Position numbers and translations under genes: made by a program. From assembly GCA_024734555.1 (NCBI GenBank), contig JANPWX010000082.1, positions 541,757-605,756 on the forward strand: DNA of 64,000 bases, read 5' to 3'. The notes under the pieces were generated by a model. The model was not told the DNA's origin and ran no database searches. It saw only the letters and a list, made by a program, of their open reading frames with translations. This document shows positions 1 to 11,045 of this stretch, piece by piece (position 1 is the stretch's first letter; each line of letters begins with the position of its first letter). Source of the stretch: Trochalopteron elliotii. Its lineage: Eukaryota; Chordata; Aves; Passeriformes; Leiothrichidae.

Positions 1-59
1 GCGCCATGGGACTGGATCATGTCAGTAGTAATGAGGTCCCTGTAGAATTGCAAGCCATT

Positions 60-332
60 TGTAGTGTATGAAAGTGAGATTCACAAGCTGAGAGTAAAAT
101 TAACCTGTTTATTGCAGAGTTATACACTTAGTGCGAGAATCTTCGTTCAGTCCATGCAATCTGGTTGCAGGCCTGTAATAAATCCGTCAGCCTGACAGTT
201 TGTTAGTTTCCTCAAGGTTTGCAGGCTTTGAAGAAACAGGATGCCTGTCCTGTTCTCAGAAAGTGTGTAATCTCCTTTCTGTCATGCTTCCCAGGAATTT
301 CCTGCAGTGCCAGGCTTTGCTGTTTCCTTTCA
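60..332 (-). mobile_element. ERVK-type LTR, minus strand
   Basis: On the minus strand this 273-base segment begins TG and ends CA and has an AATAAA polyadenylation signal near its 3' end (plus 107-112). It aligns by eye almost end to end with the LTR at 11,679-11,968 on the plus strand, at roughly 85-90 percent identity with a few small indels. Its 5' side (333 onward) is CR1 sequence. Its 3' side (1-59) does not repeat the 5' flank, so it is not a clean solo LTR and may run on into internal retroviral sequence to the left. See the finding on a split provirus. Confidence 0.8.
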
Positions 333-410
333 ATAGGTCATCTAGCCACGAGCAGCGACATCTCCAACTAGATTAGAGCCTCATCCAACTGGGCCTTGAC
401 ATCCAGAAGA
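333..410 (-). mobile_element. CR1 LINE 3' fragment abutting the LTR
   Basis: The sequence matches the antisense of the CR1 3' region, the same words as in the better copy at 13,030-13,245 (a 'catctag' block, then 'gcctcatccaact' and 'ggccttgac'). It ends at the LTR at 332 with the junction bases 'ataggt', which read 'acctat' on the minus strand. The LTR therefore inserted into an existing CR1. Confidence 0.6.
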
Positions 411-2189
411 ATCAACTATGCCCATAAACTAATACACACTAGGGACAGTGTCTGTCCCAGAAATTAAACTCCATAAGATGAGACTCTTGTAATATGTGAA
501 AAAAATATATATCATCCCATATGGTCCTCTTATACCTTAATACTTACAACCTAAATGTTCACATGAAGATGCAAGTTCCAAGAACATAACACACGCTGTG
601 TTCCAACAAAGACTTGTTCTATATCATGTTAAGAAGTACCCATCAGCTCTCAAAATAGCACAAAAATTACGTTAACACAAAATAAAGTGACTTATACACA
701 GGTACAGATGAAAATCAAGGGTAGAGCCAGAAAAATGTCAAGTTAGGAAAAAGAGAGGGATTCTTAACTTGTGCTACATCCACTACTTGCCCTGAGCAGG
801 CAGAGTAGACTTTCAAATTTTTCTATCCACAAACCTCTGCAAGGTTGAGTGAGGGACATAACCCTCACTCAGTAAATTAGGAGTTTGCATCAATATCAAA
901 GGAGATAAAAACAATAGTTTGTCCTATTTTGGTAGTCTGGAAAAAACAATAGTTTTTCAGCACCAAAACCAGTAAGTATTGGTGGCAGTGTACAAACATA
1001 CAGAGCTATGGGAATGCAAGTTTTTTATTCCTGTAATAGAAAAGACAACTGTCTGTTTGAAAACGGGGGAAACTGATGCACACGGATGAAATCTGGGGAA
1101 ATATTTCACAGCAATCTAATCTAGAACTAATTTAAAAACACCACCACCAAAAAACCCCTCATCACCAAGAAAAACAGTTGTTGGGGTCATCACAGGAATG
1201 CAGCAGCAGCAAGCATTCCCTTTCTTGTAGGCTCTCTGCTAAAGCATTCAATGATACTGTAGGTGATAACTCATGGTCTTGTTTCAAAGAAGAATGAGGC
1301 TTAGCAGAACAGTCTTTGTGCATGTGGTTCTCAGTGAACCCAGCAGCAAAGGTGATATGGGGTAGAAGAGATAATACCATAACTTTCTAATTCTTTTTCA
1401 CTTGCAGGATCCCTAGTGTCTCCCTGAGTAATAGGTATTTCGGCAGACCTGCACTCTAAGCTAAGCACACACATAAAGGTCAGTGTGATACACAAAGAAA
1501 TGAGACCCACCAGCAGAGAAAGAGTGATTCTGGGTCCGTATGGGTGAATCTAAGGTTTATTTGGAAGCATCAGTAAATATACCTTGACTCCTAAAATCTT
1601 TTTTGGTTACAGCTAACAGACATGACCATAGTCCTACAATAAATCTGTCTTCTTAACATTTTCCATTGTCCTTTCCAAAGCTATGGTAAAGGAGTGTGAA
1701 GAGTGTGCATGAGGACTGTGCATCTGTGTTGACGTAGAAGTAGAAACTCTTTCATTCAGTTCTGTCTCATGTACACACTGTGTCAGAGAGACCTGCTGCT
1801 AGTGCTGCTGATGCTGCTGCCATCATTCTCTGTTTAACTCTTTTCTTACACCAACACCTGTTAGCCCCACAGCCTGGGAAATAGGCTGCATACTTTTCTC
1901 AGCATTGAGTACTTGATTTCATTTCACTACTTTTGCTTTATTTCATCTCACCATATCTGCTTTTTTCTTATTTGCTATCAGCTCACTGCAGCAGTGAGTG
2001 CTAAGATGAAAATGTCACTGCAACTTCAGTCATTAATTGTATATAGTGATAAGTATAAAAATTTGATAAAATTCTGTTATTTGCTGGTGGGTCTTGTGAT
2101 GTAAAAACTGTTCTATATCAGATCCAAGTCTTTTGTGACACTGGCAGTGATTCAAAGCCTGAAGGGCTGCCACAAAATCACTCACCTAC
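411..2189. other. Unique non-coding stretch
   Basis: AT-rich sequence in which I see no coherent coding frame, RNA gene or clear transposable element. Open frames here are short and lack splice signals. A short GCTGCTGATGCT-like run near 1,795-1,820 is the only low-complexity feature. Confidence 0.5.
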
Positions 2190-2245
2190 ATTAAAAGCCA
2201 TACCCATCTAATAGCCATTTCCATCTAAAATCCATTCCCTTACAT
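2190..2245. repeat. Short tandem repeat, three units of about 18 bases
   Basis: Three diverged units in a row share the core 'taaaagccat..ccatc' (variants 'taatagccat' and 'taaaatccat'). This is a small local tandem duplication with no assignable function. Confidence 0.5.
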
Positions 2246-3463
2246 GGTGGCTTCACATTTGCCAAATTTTGTTTGCCAAATGGGAGATAGGATTTTGGGA
2301 AAAAAAGGCAAAACTGGCCTCAACTTAAAAGTAAGCAGATAGATTTTATTAAGACACACTAAGAGAAGTAAAGGAAAAGGGAAAAACAAACAAACCACAA
2401 ACAAATTTCTAACCCAACACTTTCTCCCACTACAAACTGTTAATTTTCTACAAACAATGTAAAGAGGCAAATCTCAGAACTCCATGTCAGTACCACTTAT
2501 AAAATAGTCATTCACTCAGTCTTTGAGAGAGGGAAGTCTCTCCTGCTGTTTGGTAACTTTTCACAAGAGAAAGAGCCTGCTTGTGGTTTTTAACTTACAC
2601 AAAAGCAGCCCGCCCAGGAAATTCTTAATTGTGGAATTTCTCATATTCACGTAGCCTTTCCTGTGACCACACATATGGGTCATAGATTCACAGATTGGGG
2701 CGGCACCTTTTAGAAATGAGCAACTTCAAAGGCAAAGGATTCTTCAACTCAGAGAACAGAGATGTCTTCTCACTTCTTCTCTGGTAGAGGGCTTCTTCTC
2801 ATCCCTCTCTGTTCAACCTCTCATGGGATCACAGGATCACAGCTACTAATTCAATATTCACTCAGTCCATTACAGATACCTTTGCTCAAATCTATAAAAT
2901 CATCTCCCCAGTTCATATTGTCCACAATTTAAAGGATTATTCTAGCATATTCATATTACAGTCTGTTACCATAACCCATAGGAGATTTCAGCCCAGAACC
3001 AAGGAAACTTGTTGTCTCTCTCACTTAAGAAGTCACTCTTCTTTTACTGACTTTGAGATCTCCGTATTGCACCTTTACATGTCTTTAATTTGGCCTTTTC
3101 TCTCTTCTCTGAGAAGGGTTAGAGTTTAAGAAAGTCTCAATCTGTGTCAGGAAAGAGTTAAAGCTTGCCCAGGCCTGTGGTGGTCCCGTGGTCTCTGCTG
3201 GGCAGCCACAAAGATTCCAAAGCCATGCTGGAGGGACAGGGTGGGGGGAAGGCTGATGGATGCCTTCTCTTCCACCCTCGATCTGATGGCGTGAGCCACT
3301 CGCAGCTGCTCTCTGGGGCCTGGCGTAGAGTGTAGGGGAATCCCATCCGTCCCCCAGGCCAGGGGTGCCAGCAGCCAGGGGGCCAGGGCGCGGCCCTGAT
3401 CCCTGCCGTGGCCCCAGACACAGCCAGTCCTGCCGAACTGCAGCACTGCCGCTGGCACCCAGA

Positions 3464-3546
3464 GGAAAGGGCTCAGCCGGCCCTGCCTCCTGTGTGGGCA
3501 GCCAGGGAAAGGGCTCAGCCGGCCCTGACTCCTCTGCGGGCAGCGG
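3464..3546. repeat. Tandem duplication of about 42 bases in GC-rich block
   Basis: Two adjacent copies (3,464-3,503 and 3,506-3,546) share 'ggaaagggctcagccggccc' and then a matching 'ctcct.tg.gggcagc' tail. They explain part of the proline/glycine/alanine-rich look of the overlapping frames. Confidence 0.75.
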
Positions 3547-3673
3547 CTCCCGGAGGCCCGGCCAGGCCCGGCCGCCCTGGGGCAGTGGGGCGTAAGCCGG
3601 GCCCCCCTTGGCTACCCACGATGTTACCTGGTAACCCGACAAGAGGAAGAGGAGGCCTCGAACCCAGTCTCAG

Positions 3674-3738
3674 CTTTATAAGGGTATTACAAAAAAGTTG
3701 CATTCTGTTTTCTGAGTGATCATACTACATGCCAATCC
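3674..3738 (-). promoter_or_regulatory. CCAAT plus TATA promoter motif, minus strand
   Basis: A TATA box (minus strand 'cccttataaag', plus 3,674-3,684) follows a CCAAT box in reverse sense ('ggattggc', plus 3,731-3,738) by about 50 bases. Transcription would run leftward into the GC-rich block. The spacing is normal for an LTR U3 promoter. Activity is inferred from motifs only. Confidence 0.4.
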
Positions 3739-3900
3739 AAAAACTGGTCCCTGATAGGTCCCTGTCCTTTCCAAAACAAAGTCCCAGGTCCTAGCAGGGT
3801 GATACTCCCTCAACCAAAAAACCAAGCTGTGTTGACCTATGACACCATCTTTGACATAATGTTTTCTTTCTGTCCAATTTTTCATTAAGCAAAAAGCTTA

Positions 3901-6194
3901 ATCATGGCATGTTAGAAATACAGAATTCAGTTGAGTTCACACCTTGTGCTTAAAATTAATTCACTTCAGAAGTACCTGCTTATTCTGGTTAAGTGCTCCA
4001 ATTTGAAAATTGAATCAATTCCTTCTGTCTGAGGCAAATGAGAAAATCTCATGCTCTGTCTGAGAAAAAAGGGTTATGAACTTCCTCACGTCTCAGATGA
4101 GATTGCACAAATATGTATTACACACATTGCTAACTTTGTAATATACTTTTGTGGAAAATTCAGAAATTAAAAAGGATTTTCTTATTTTGCAAAAGAAATT
4201 GGTATGTCTGTGCAGTGAATGAAACAAAAAAAGAAATATTGTTGCTCTTAATTTCATAATATGAAGAAGTTTGTGCTTAAATTAAAGCCATTGCTTGGAG
4301 TTAACCTCTCAGATAACTGACTTTCTGGAGGGTGGGCCAGCTCCATAGAGAAAGAGATCATTTACAGGCTGAAATTCTATTCCTTTACTGTTGGTGAACA
4401 CAAATAGAAAGTAAAATAATTTTCCAGGTCCATTCAATACTGCCTCTTCAAATTTTAAAGAGTTGCTTCTCATATCAGACTTTCAAAAGGAAGGAGCTAG
4501 GTTGGATCAGCAAGTTTGCTGTACAGGCATTCCATAACTATATATGGATTTAGAAATAAACTTAAGCCATATGAAGCTTGAATAGTAATATTTCACTGTT
4601 AGAAATTACCAAGAACTAATTGAGTTTCTTTCTATGAAATGATACAACCAGAAATTCAAGAACTGATTTATTCAAGAGGAGACTGAATGTGAGCCAGATG
4701 CCCCAGTTGCCCCTTGTCCAGACACATGGAACTTGTCCTGCTCCCAAAATCTCAGCATTCCTAGCCCATCAAAAGGAGACCTGCTTGGGAACATTGTTTA
4801 TTTTGCTGATCAACTCTGCCCACCACTGAAAAGACATTTTAAAAGTAACACTGAAAAAGATCTGTTGATTCTGCAAATGCTGAGGACTGTTTAGACATAT
4901 AATTAATGTGGTCTTGCACTTAATGGAAATTTGGCCTTTCTTCCTGGGATGGTTTTGGCTAAGGGTGTGTTCTTGCTGCCTTTTGTTTTAAAGAAACAAA
5001 TGGGTTGTCATTTATTGCTAAGTGAAATGGTAAGCACTATTAATATTATAGTGCTGACAAAGAAAGCCTTTTCCCAGTTTGCTGTTCCTTTTTTCTCTTT
5101 CTGTGGAAATTCCTGTTCTTTTTCCATAAACAGATGCAAACAGACTATAAACATTTCCCTCAAAATATGGCAGCAAGCACGAAGTAGCACTAGTAGGGTT
5201 ATCTTGCTGATCAAAAAACATGTTTTATTGTGTGTCTGCTCTGTCAAAGCACAAAATTTCACCGAGATGAGAAGTTTTGTGCCAGGGTATTTATCTGAAG
5301 CCAGTTTTAAGCTGTGCTGCATAAAGATGAAAGGTATTCAGGTGTAAACTGATTGAAGTAGATGGTTTTTTTGACTCCCATCTTCCCAGCTACACCACAT
5401 AATGCCATTTTTTTGCCCTGAGACTCATAGCTAAAAACCTCTTTCATGAATATGAGCTGCTGTGATGCTGACCTGCCCTGCCCAGAGAGCCAAAGCCCTA
5501 TAGGAAATGGGTATGCTCTTTGGTGGTCTGAACAAGATCAGGGAACCTGCATACATCAAAATTGCTAGAATTTGTTAAGCCTAAGAAAAAATAAGAGTTT
5601 GGGGATTCATGTATTTGAAGGCTCTCTGAGCCTTTTGATATTCAGCAGACTCACACTATCCTCAGCATTCCAAACACTGCATACCAAATCTTGGGGCAAA
5701 ACTGAGTTTACGTCCCTGAAACAGCTGACCTTTGAAGCAAAAATGCTTTGCAGTCTCTGACTAGTGGAAGCTGCCACCACCAAGTCAGAGACAGGCTGGG
5801 AAAACTGAACATGAGCATTCCTCAGTGCTATGAGAAGAACAATACGATCTCAACCTGATACTTTTTGTTCACTTGGTTTGTGCTGAATGTTTACTGAAGC
5901 TCTGTCCTTTCTAGCTCATGATTTAAACACAGGATTATGTGGCCTAGAGGTCTTTTTTTGCCTGATATGAAAAGCATGGCAAATAGTACAGCCTTTACTC
6001 CTTCAGTTTATCCCTGCTTCCTATCCCAGCAGCACTGGAACTGTGAAACTGCCAGCATCTACTACAGTCAGTCAGATATAGGTATGACAATAACTGCAAG
6101 AAAAGAACAAAGTGAAATACTAGTGTTACCACAACCTTGTATATCTATTGGGAATTTAATTATGCAGTTAGAGATCTACAGCTTTATTTCCTGG
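3901..6194. other. Unique non-coding stretch
   Basis: AT-rich sequence with no recognisable repeat. The longest frames (4,931-5,347 and 5,937-6,302) lack a good start, splice signals and any domain I know, so I treat them as chance. Confidence 0.5.
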
Positions 6195-6892
6195 TGTCAT
6201 GACCCGCTTGATGGGGGCATGGTGTTCATTATAAATTCTTGTCAGGTTGAACAAACACACCAGTCCATGTGTCAGGGAATCTTGTGCTTTACTTTGTTTT
6301 AACTCTGGCAATTAGCCCGTTACTTAGTCTCAAAAGCCTTGGCTCACAAGCCCTTAATTTTTACAATGCACTTCAACAAGATCCCAACTCCTGCAAACAA
6401 ACTTTGTGTAGAATAATGAGTACAATATGATAGCCACACTTTTCCAATACAAAGCAAGACAGGAGAGAAATAAATGCAGAAGAGAGAGAAAGAGAAGAAA
6501 GAAGATCAGCAGGTCCTAGATCCTGTGTTGGTCCTCCTGCATGGATGGTCCGGATCTGGGGTAGTGCAACAAAGAGAAAGGGAGGAAAAAGAGAGGGGGA
6601 TGGATCTACTTCGTTTTATAGTTAACCTGGTGCATGCTTCTTATGCAAACTAGATTTTTCATGTCATTTGGTCCACACTAGACATTTCCAGCCCTCCCAG
6701 AACTGAATTGGGTCGGGGAAGTTGATGGAGGTGGAATGAGCATAAGCCTTAAGGCAGAAAAAAATTTGGATCAGCACAGTGCCGCCCTTCTTCTGGGGGA
6801 CTTCTTGTCCAATCACAACTTTGCAGTCACAACTGTCAGTCAGAATGTTTGAGAAAAAGAGATTTTACATGCTTATGCCTGATCCTCCACAT
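6195..6892 (-). mobile_element. ERVK-like LTR, minus strand
   Basis: On the minus strand the segment can begin TGTGGAGG (plus 6,892) and ends in GTCATGACA (plus 6,195), similar to the end of the LTR at 47,191-47,641. It holds a CCAAT-type box ('gattggac', plus near 6,810) and a TATA box ('taactataaaacg', plus near 6,620) in the right order. A pyrimidine-rich stretch follows. I did not find a clean target duplication or a canonical AATAAA. The 5' limit is uncertain. Confidence 0.5.
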
Positions 6893-7184
6893 CTGGTCAC
6901 ATGAGCCTGAAGCTGTGGTACAGTAATTCAAAACATTGATTGCATGTAAGAAATATAAGAAAGAATCATTTGAGGAAATATAATAGTTTAAACTAAAGTT
7001 CAAACAAGATAAAGTAAGTAGTAGCTTCCTGGAAAAAAAATCCCAAATCAAGCAAACAAAACAAAATAATCAAACCCAAATGTACTGGAAAAATCCAAGA
7101 AAGTCACTTCCAGACATCATGCCTGTCCTAGGTTACAATGTAAGATGTGCCCAAAGTATGTATTCTATCACCATCTTCATGAGC

Positions 7185-7671
7185 TGTTGAAACCAGGTGG
7201 GGCAGTGTTTCCCTTGGCCCCTTCCTCTGGACTATCTTCTGTTAATGGCCCCATCACTGCCTTGATGCATGACTCATAGGTAACTCCCTCTGGGAGCTAT
7301 CTCTGTTTAATGAACAATCAAGGACCCACTGCATGACTCATAGAATATCGTCCCATTGTGTGATGCTCTGCCCAAGGGGAGGAGTGAAGCATTCCCACCT
7401 GGATTTAATTTGGGATTTGGGACAGGACAGGGAGCTGTTAACCCACTGGATTCCCAGAGGACAAGAGCTACCAGACCTTTCTACGGGATCACTGCTTCAA
7501 GAAGACCACTTCATCTGGACTGCTTCCACCACCCTGCTCAGGTTGTATTCTGACTCTGTCAGTGGTCTTTTGTACTATTGCATTTATTTTGTTTTACTCT
7601 TTTGCCCCCCTCCTATTGAATTGTATTTCTGACTTGGAGTCTCTAACTGGTTTTGTTTTCAAACCAGCACA
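7185..7671 (+). mobile_element. Passerine-type ERV LTR, copy A (internally shortened)
   Basis: It begins 'tgttgaaaccaggtggggca' and ends 'caaaccagcaca'. It aligns with the longer copy at 9,620-10,234: both share 'actggattcccagagga', 'ggttgtattctgactctgtc' and the T-rich 3' part. Copy A is about 130 bases shorter, chiefly through loss near its 3' end. No target duplication is evident. I believe this is a family common in songbirds, but a library search is needed to name it. Confidence 0.75.
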
Positions 7672-8315
7672 ATGCCACTGATGCTACATGGAGTAAGTGA
7701 GTCACGCGGATCACACAGCAAGTTTTAATTGGAAGCCCCAATTGCCCAGGGGTCTTGGAATTCATCACAAACTGGCCTGAAGGTGAAAATTTCAGACTGT
7801 TGTCATCAGAAGAAGAAGAAGAGGTGACATGCTGGGAAGGCCCCACCACGTAATCAGCTACCAGAAAATGAAGGAATAGTGATGCACTCTCTTCACTTGT
7901 GGTTCCCTGACATATTGTAGTAATACATAAAAAATAAGAAACTTCTGTGGAAGGGGCTCCAATTGTAAGCCCGAAGTGTAAGTTAGCTGATGAGGAAACT
8001 GATAAGAGCCATGTTTACCCCTGAAAGGAATTTCATCAAGATCATTGGCATGGAAACCGAGGAGAGAAGAAGTAGATGATGATAAACAACCTGCAGCTGG
8101 AAGAAGGGTTCTTGGAAAAGTTTTGTGAATGTTGGTTGAAAACAGCAGTGGAGACTTTTTGTGCCAATGAACGTTGTGTTGATTTGTTGTGATCAATGAG
8201 CAGAGTGTAAACTTTGTCGAGTGTATAGAAGACAGCATGCTGTTATAATAAACAGAAGCCTTCTGAAGATTTTACTGTGTCACTTTGTGCATTGTGACCA
8301 TCCGAACAAACTACA
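7672..8315 (+). mobile_element. 5' LTR of a second ERVK (left limit uncertain)
   Basis: The right edge is clear: '...aaactaca' at 8,315 is followed two bases later by a primer binding site. An AATAAA signal lies near 8,245, about 70 bases before the end, as expected for R-U5. The left edge is not resolved and may lie anywhere after copy A of the preceding LTR. The end differs from the LTR at 11,679-11,968, so this belongs to another element. Confidence 0.45.
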
Positions 8316-8317
8316 TC

Positions 8318-8335
8318 TGGTGACCCCAATGTGAT
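8318..8335 (+). other. Retroviral primer binding site, tRNA-Trp type
   Basis: The 18 bases start TGGTGACCCC and match the tRNA-Trp primer site of alpharetroviruses apart from two changes at what would be CpG-rich positions. They sit two bases after an LTR end and 135 bases before a gag-like start codon, which supports the assignment. Confidence 0.75.
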
Positions 8336-8470
8336 ATGCATGGGCTATAGGAGCTAGGTACAGCTGGGGAGTGGAACCCAGAAAAGCAGAGAGCAGTGGG
8401 GTGAAGCTGCGAATGGTCTGGACCTGACTGATTTTGACACCTGGGGTACAGGTGAGCTGCTGGGGACATA

Positions 8471-8940
8471 ATGGGAAATAATTTATCAAGTGAAATAGAG
8501 ATTGTTTTATCTACATGGAAAGCTTTGTTGAAAAGAAAAGATATTAAAACTTCTGACTATGCCTTTCGTAGTGTGTTATTGTGGGCAAAGTCACAAGATT
8601 TTGAAACTGATGCAAGTACTGACTGCCTTTAGTGTAAGAGCATGGAAAGAAGTTGGGGAGAGACTATGGGATGTGGTATCTAAAAGGGACAAGGCAGCTG
8701 CAGATTTGGCTACCACTTGGAGATTGCTTTATGAGACTCTAAAAGAATGGAAAACAGAGCAGGATAAGAGGGAGCAGGAGCTGGAAGAAGAATTAAAGCA
8801 AGAAATTGAAGTTAATGGGGAATAACAGAAAAATGAGATTCAGCCTGAGAATGTGTTTTTCCCTGAAGTAGAGCCTGTTGCAGCTGTTTCTGCAGAGGTT
8901 TCTCCAGGGTCTCCTGTTGCGGGAAACAAATGACAAACTG
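8471..8940 (+). pseudogene. gag: Broken gag (matrix region) of an ERVK
   Basis: An ATG at 8,471 opens a frame beginning Met-Gly-Asn, the usual N-myristoylation context of retroviral Gag matrix proteins, and reads about 50 codons to a stop. Coding then continues in a different frame from about 8,559 to 8,825, where a charged, Glu/Lys-rich helix-like tract (ending 'KQEIEVNGE') precedes a stop. Weak gag-like sequence may run on to about 9,020. No capsid, nucleocapsid or pol follows. At least one frameshift and several stops make it non-functional. The position just after a primer site fixes the identity as gag. Confidence 0.65.
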
Positions 8941-9135
8941 ATAATGCCTCTTGGTATCTGCCCCTGAAAGACTATGCTAAGCCTGTGTACTCCTCCCCTG
9001 TGCAGCGGGGAGATGCTGTATCACTCCTGGCACTAATTGGTTGAAGTGTACTGGACATGTACACAGGCACTACCTTGACAGCCAGCTACAGACTGGTTGT
9101 AGCTATGGAAGAAACCTGAATTCCATCCTTATAGT

Positions 9136-9290
9136 TGTGCTGGTTTTGTCTAGGGTAGAGTTAGTTCTCTCTGTAGTAGCTGACATGGGTTATGTTTTGG
9201 ATTTGTGCTCAGAACACTGTCAATAATACTGGGATCTTTTTGTTATTGCTGAGCAGTGCTTTTACAGTCAAGTCTTTTTCTACCTCCCAC
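9136..9290 (+). mobile_element. Avian ERVL-type LTR 5' fragment
   Basis: It begins 'tgtgctggttttgtctaggg', followed by 'agagttagttctct', 'gttttggatttgtgctcaga' and 'gttattgctgagcagtgctt'. These are the word order and content of the U3 start of a common avian ERVL LTR. The rest of the LTR is missing, so this is a truncated copy. Confidence 0.6.
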
Positions 9291-9619
9291 CTTACCAGCA
9301 AGGACGCTGGTCAGCTTCTTGAAAAATGCAAAAAATGCAAAACCTAGATAGAGGACACACAACGTGATGATGGACGCTTGACCAATTAGGTGTCCTGAAG
9401 GACGTGTGCCTGCCTCGTGAACAAGTGGCTTAGCCAATCGAGAGAAACCTGTACACATGGTGGGTAGTGCTAGAATCTATAACTGGACTTGAATGCAAAC
9501 AACAAATGGCTTCTGCTGAAAATATATTGATTCTGTTATTCAGTTGCCCATTTTCCCCTGCAGCTTTCCGTGACCCATACCTCATAAATCTGGGGGGGAT
9601 CTTCTGTTAATGGGCCAGT
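9291..9619 (+). other. Unresolved LTR-like segment
   Basis: It contains a CCAAT box ('agccaatcg', near 9,432), a weak TATA ('tctataact', near 9,475) and a guanine run ('tctggggggg', near 9,590) just before the next LTR. It could be a fourth LTR or the 3' internal end of the element that owns the LTR at 9,620. I cannot decide. Confidence 0.3.
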
Positions 9620-10234
9620 TGTTAAAACCAGGTGGGGCAGTGTTCTTTATCCTTCCCATGGCACATCCTCTCTCCAGGGGGATATTTTCTATTAATGGGC
9701 CATTGAGTCTCACTACATGACTGATAAAATTACATCATCCCATTGTAAAATTACATCATCTCTCCACCAGAGGGAGGAGCCCCACATTCCTACCTGGATA
9801 AAAATCTCTGTCAGAACACCAGGGCAGTTTCCCACTGGATTCCCAGAGGAAGACAGGACCCATCTACGCCACCACTGGATCTTCAGAGGAAAACTACCCT
9901 TCTACAAAATCATTACTTCAACAGAACTACATCCGTCTCTCCAGGAGAACTGCAGCCACAACTTTAATTGGACTACTACCAACACCCTGACCAACAGGGT
10001 GTCAGGTTGTATTCTGACTCTGTCAGTGTCTTTTTCTTTTTTTTTTTTATTGTAGTACTGCATTTTTATTTTAATTTTCCTAGTAAAGAACTGTTATTCC
10101 TATTCCCATATCTTTGCCTAAGAACCCCCCAATTAAAAAAAATGTAATAATATGGAGGGAGGGGGTTTACATTCTCCATTCAGAGTGAGGCTCCTGCCTT
10201 CCTTAGAAGACACCTGTTTTTCCAAACCAGGACA
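9620..10234 (+). mobile_element. Passerine-type ERV LTR, copy B (near full length)
   Basis: It begins 'tgttaaaaccaggtggggca' and ends 'tccaaaccaggaca', 615 bases. It is the same family and orientation as copy A. It includes 'actggattcccagagga', 'caggttgtattctgactctg' and a T-rich tract near 10,030. An in-LTR open frame (9,717-10,055) is a by-product. Env sequence of a different element begins immediately after its right end. Confidence 0.8.
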
Positions 10235-10409
10235 CATTGACACCTTGTGCTAACTTTTCTATGCAATTGCATTTAATATTTGCTCACTCAGACAATGCAA
10301 GAAAATTGACTGCTAGTACATTGGCAACCATTCTGTCTACCTCCAGCAAGTCTGTGGATGCCACTCCACCTCATTTCCTGAAACGTCGTTTTACACCCAT
10401 CTTCAATAT

Positions 10410-11045
10410 ATGGTGTTTGGAATGGACATCATGTGTAGGACAATGGCACAACAATTCTTACAGAATGGGGGGGTAATTGATTGGGGACCACATGGAATCT
10501 TTAAAAAAAGTGGGACCAATGTAACAATTCTCCCATCCCAAAAGGCAAACTGGAGTGTTGTTTGGCATGATGGTGGAATGGCTGGATCATTAATTCAATA
10601 TTATTTAGGTAATAATCAGTCCCATGTGCACAAACAGTTGTGGAAAATGTTGTTACCTGCTGTTGGCAATAGGACATATCAAGTAAAATTAGATAAGAAT
10701 GCTACAATTGCTGCTTTAACACTGCAAGAGGAACAATTACTAATGACTTGTAGTTCACATCTGTATGTTTTTGCTTTAGCTAATGATTTCTTGATAGAAT
10801 ATATAAATGGTTTGTATTTTTTATCCACTGATTCTTTTGTTCTCAAAGCATGTATAACCTATGGAGATATGCATACCTATTCTGTCCTTCTTCCATTTAA
10901 AAGAAGATCTGAAATTTGGGGACCTTACTCAAGTGTGAGAAAGACAGCATGGTCTCTTGCAATTGGCTCAAATAGTCCAAGAGGAAATCCAAACAAGTTC
11001 ACTATTTTCTGGGTTGGTTACTCTTTGCTATTGTTTCTGTTGTAA
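10410..11045 (+). pseudogene. env: ERVK env, surface (SU) part, broken
   Basis: A 211-codon frame encodes a glycoprotein-like segment with several N-glycosylation sequons (for example NVT, NWS, NQS, NRT and NAT) and scattered cysteines. It directly precedes, in another frame, a transmembrane subunit with fusion peptide and anchor. Order and composition match the surface subunit of betaretrovirus-like Env. The N-terminal half is missing or scrambled upstream of 10,410 (LTR copy B abuts it). The frame slips near 11,005 and ends at a stop at 11,046, so the surface and transmembrane parts cannot be made together. Confidence 0.7.

Larger units (their letters stand above)
2340..3900 (-). mobile_element. 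Possible ERV LTR or promoter block with GC-rich body, minus strand
   Basis: Read on the minus strand, this block has a CCAAT-type box (plus 3,731-3,738), a TATA box about 50 bases downstream (plus 3,674-3,684), a strongly GC- and CpG-rich stretch (about 3,640 to 3,150) and an AATAAA signal near plus 2,345. That order suits an LTR or retrovirus-derived promoter. A 185-codon open frame (3,642 to 3,085) starts just downstream of the TATA box, but its composition is what GC-rich DNA gives by chance and I see no known domain. I do not recognise the family and the limits are approximate. A host CpG-rich promoter is the main alternative. Confidence 0.35.

Noticed and set aside
4931..5347. 138-codon plus-strand frame
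   Set aside because: No proper start, no splice signals and no domain. The opposite strand is open too.
9717..10055. 112-codon plus-strand frame
   Set aside because: It lies wholly inside LTR copy B.
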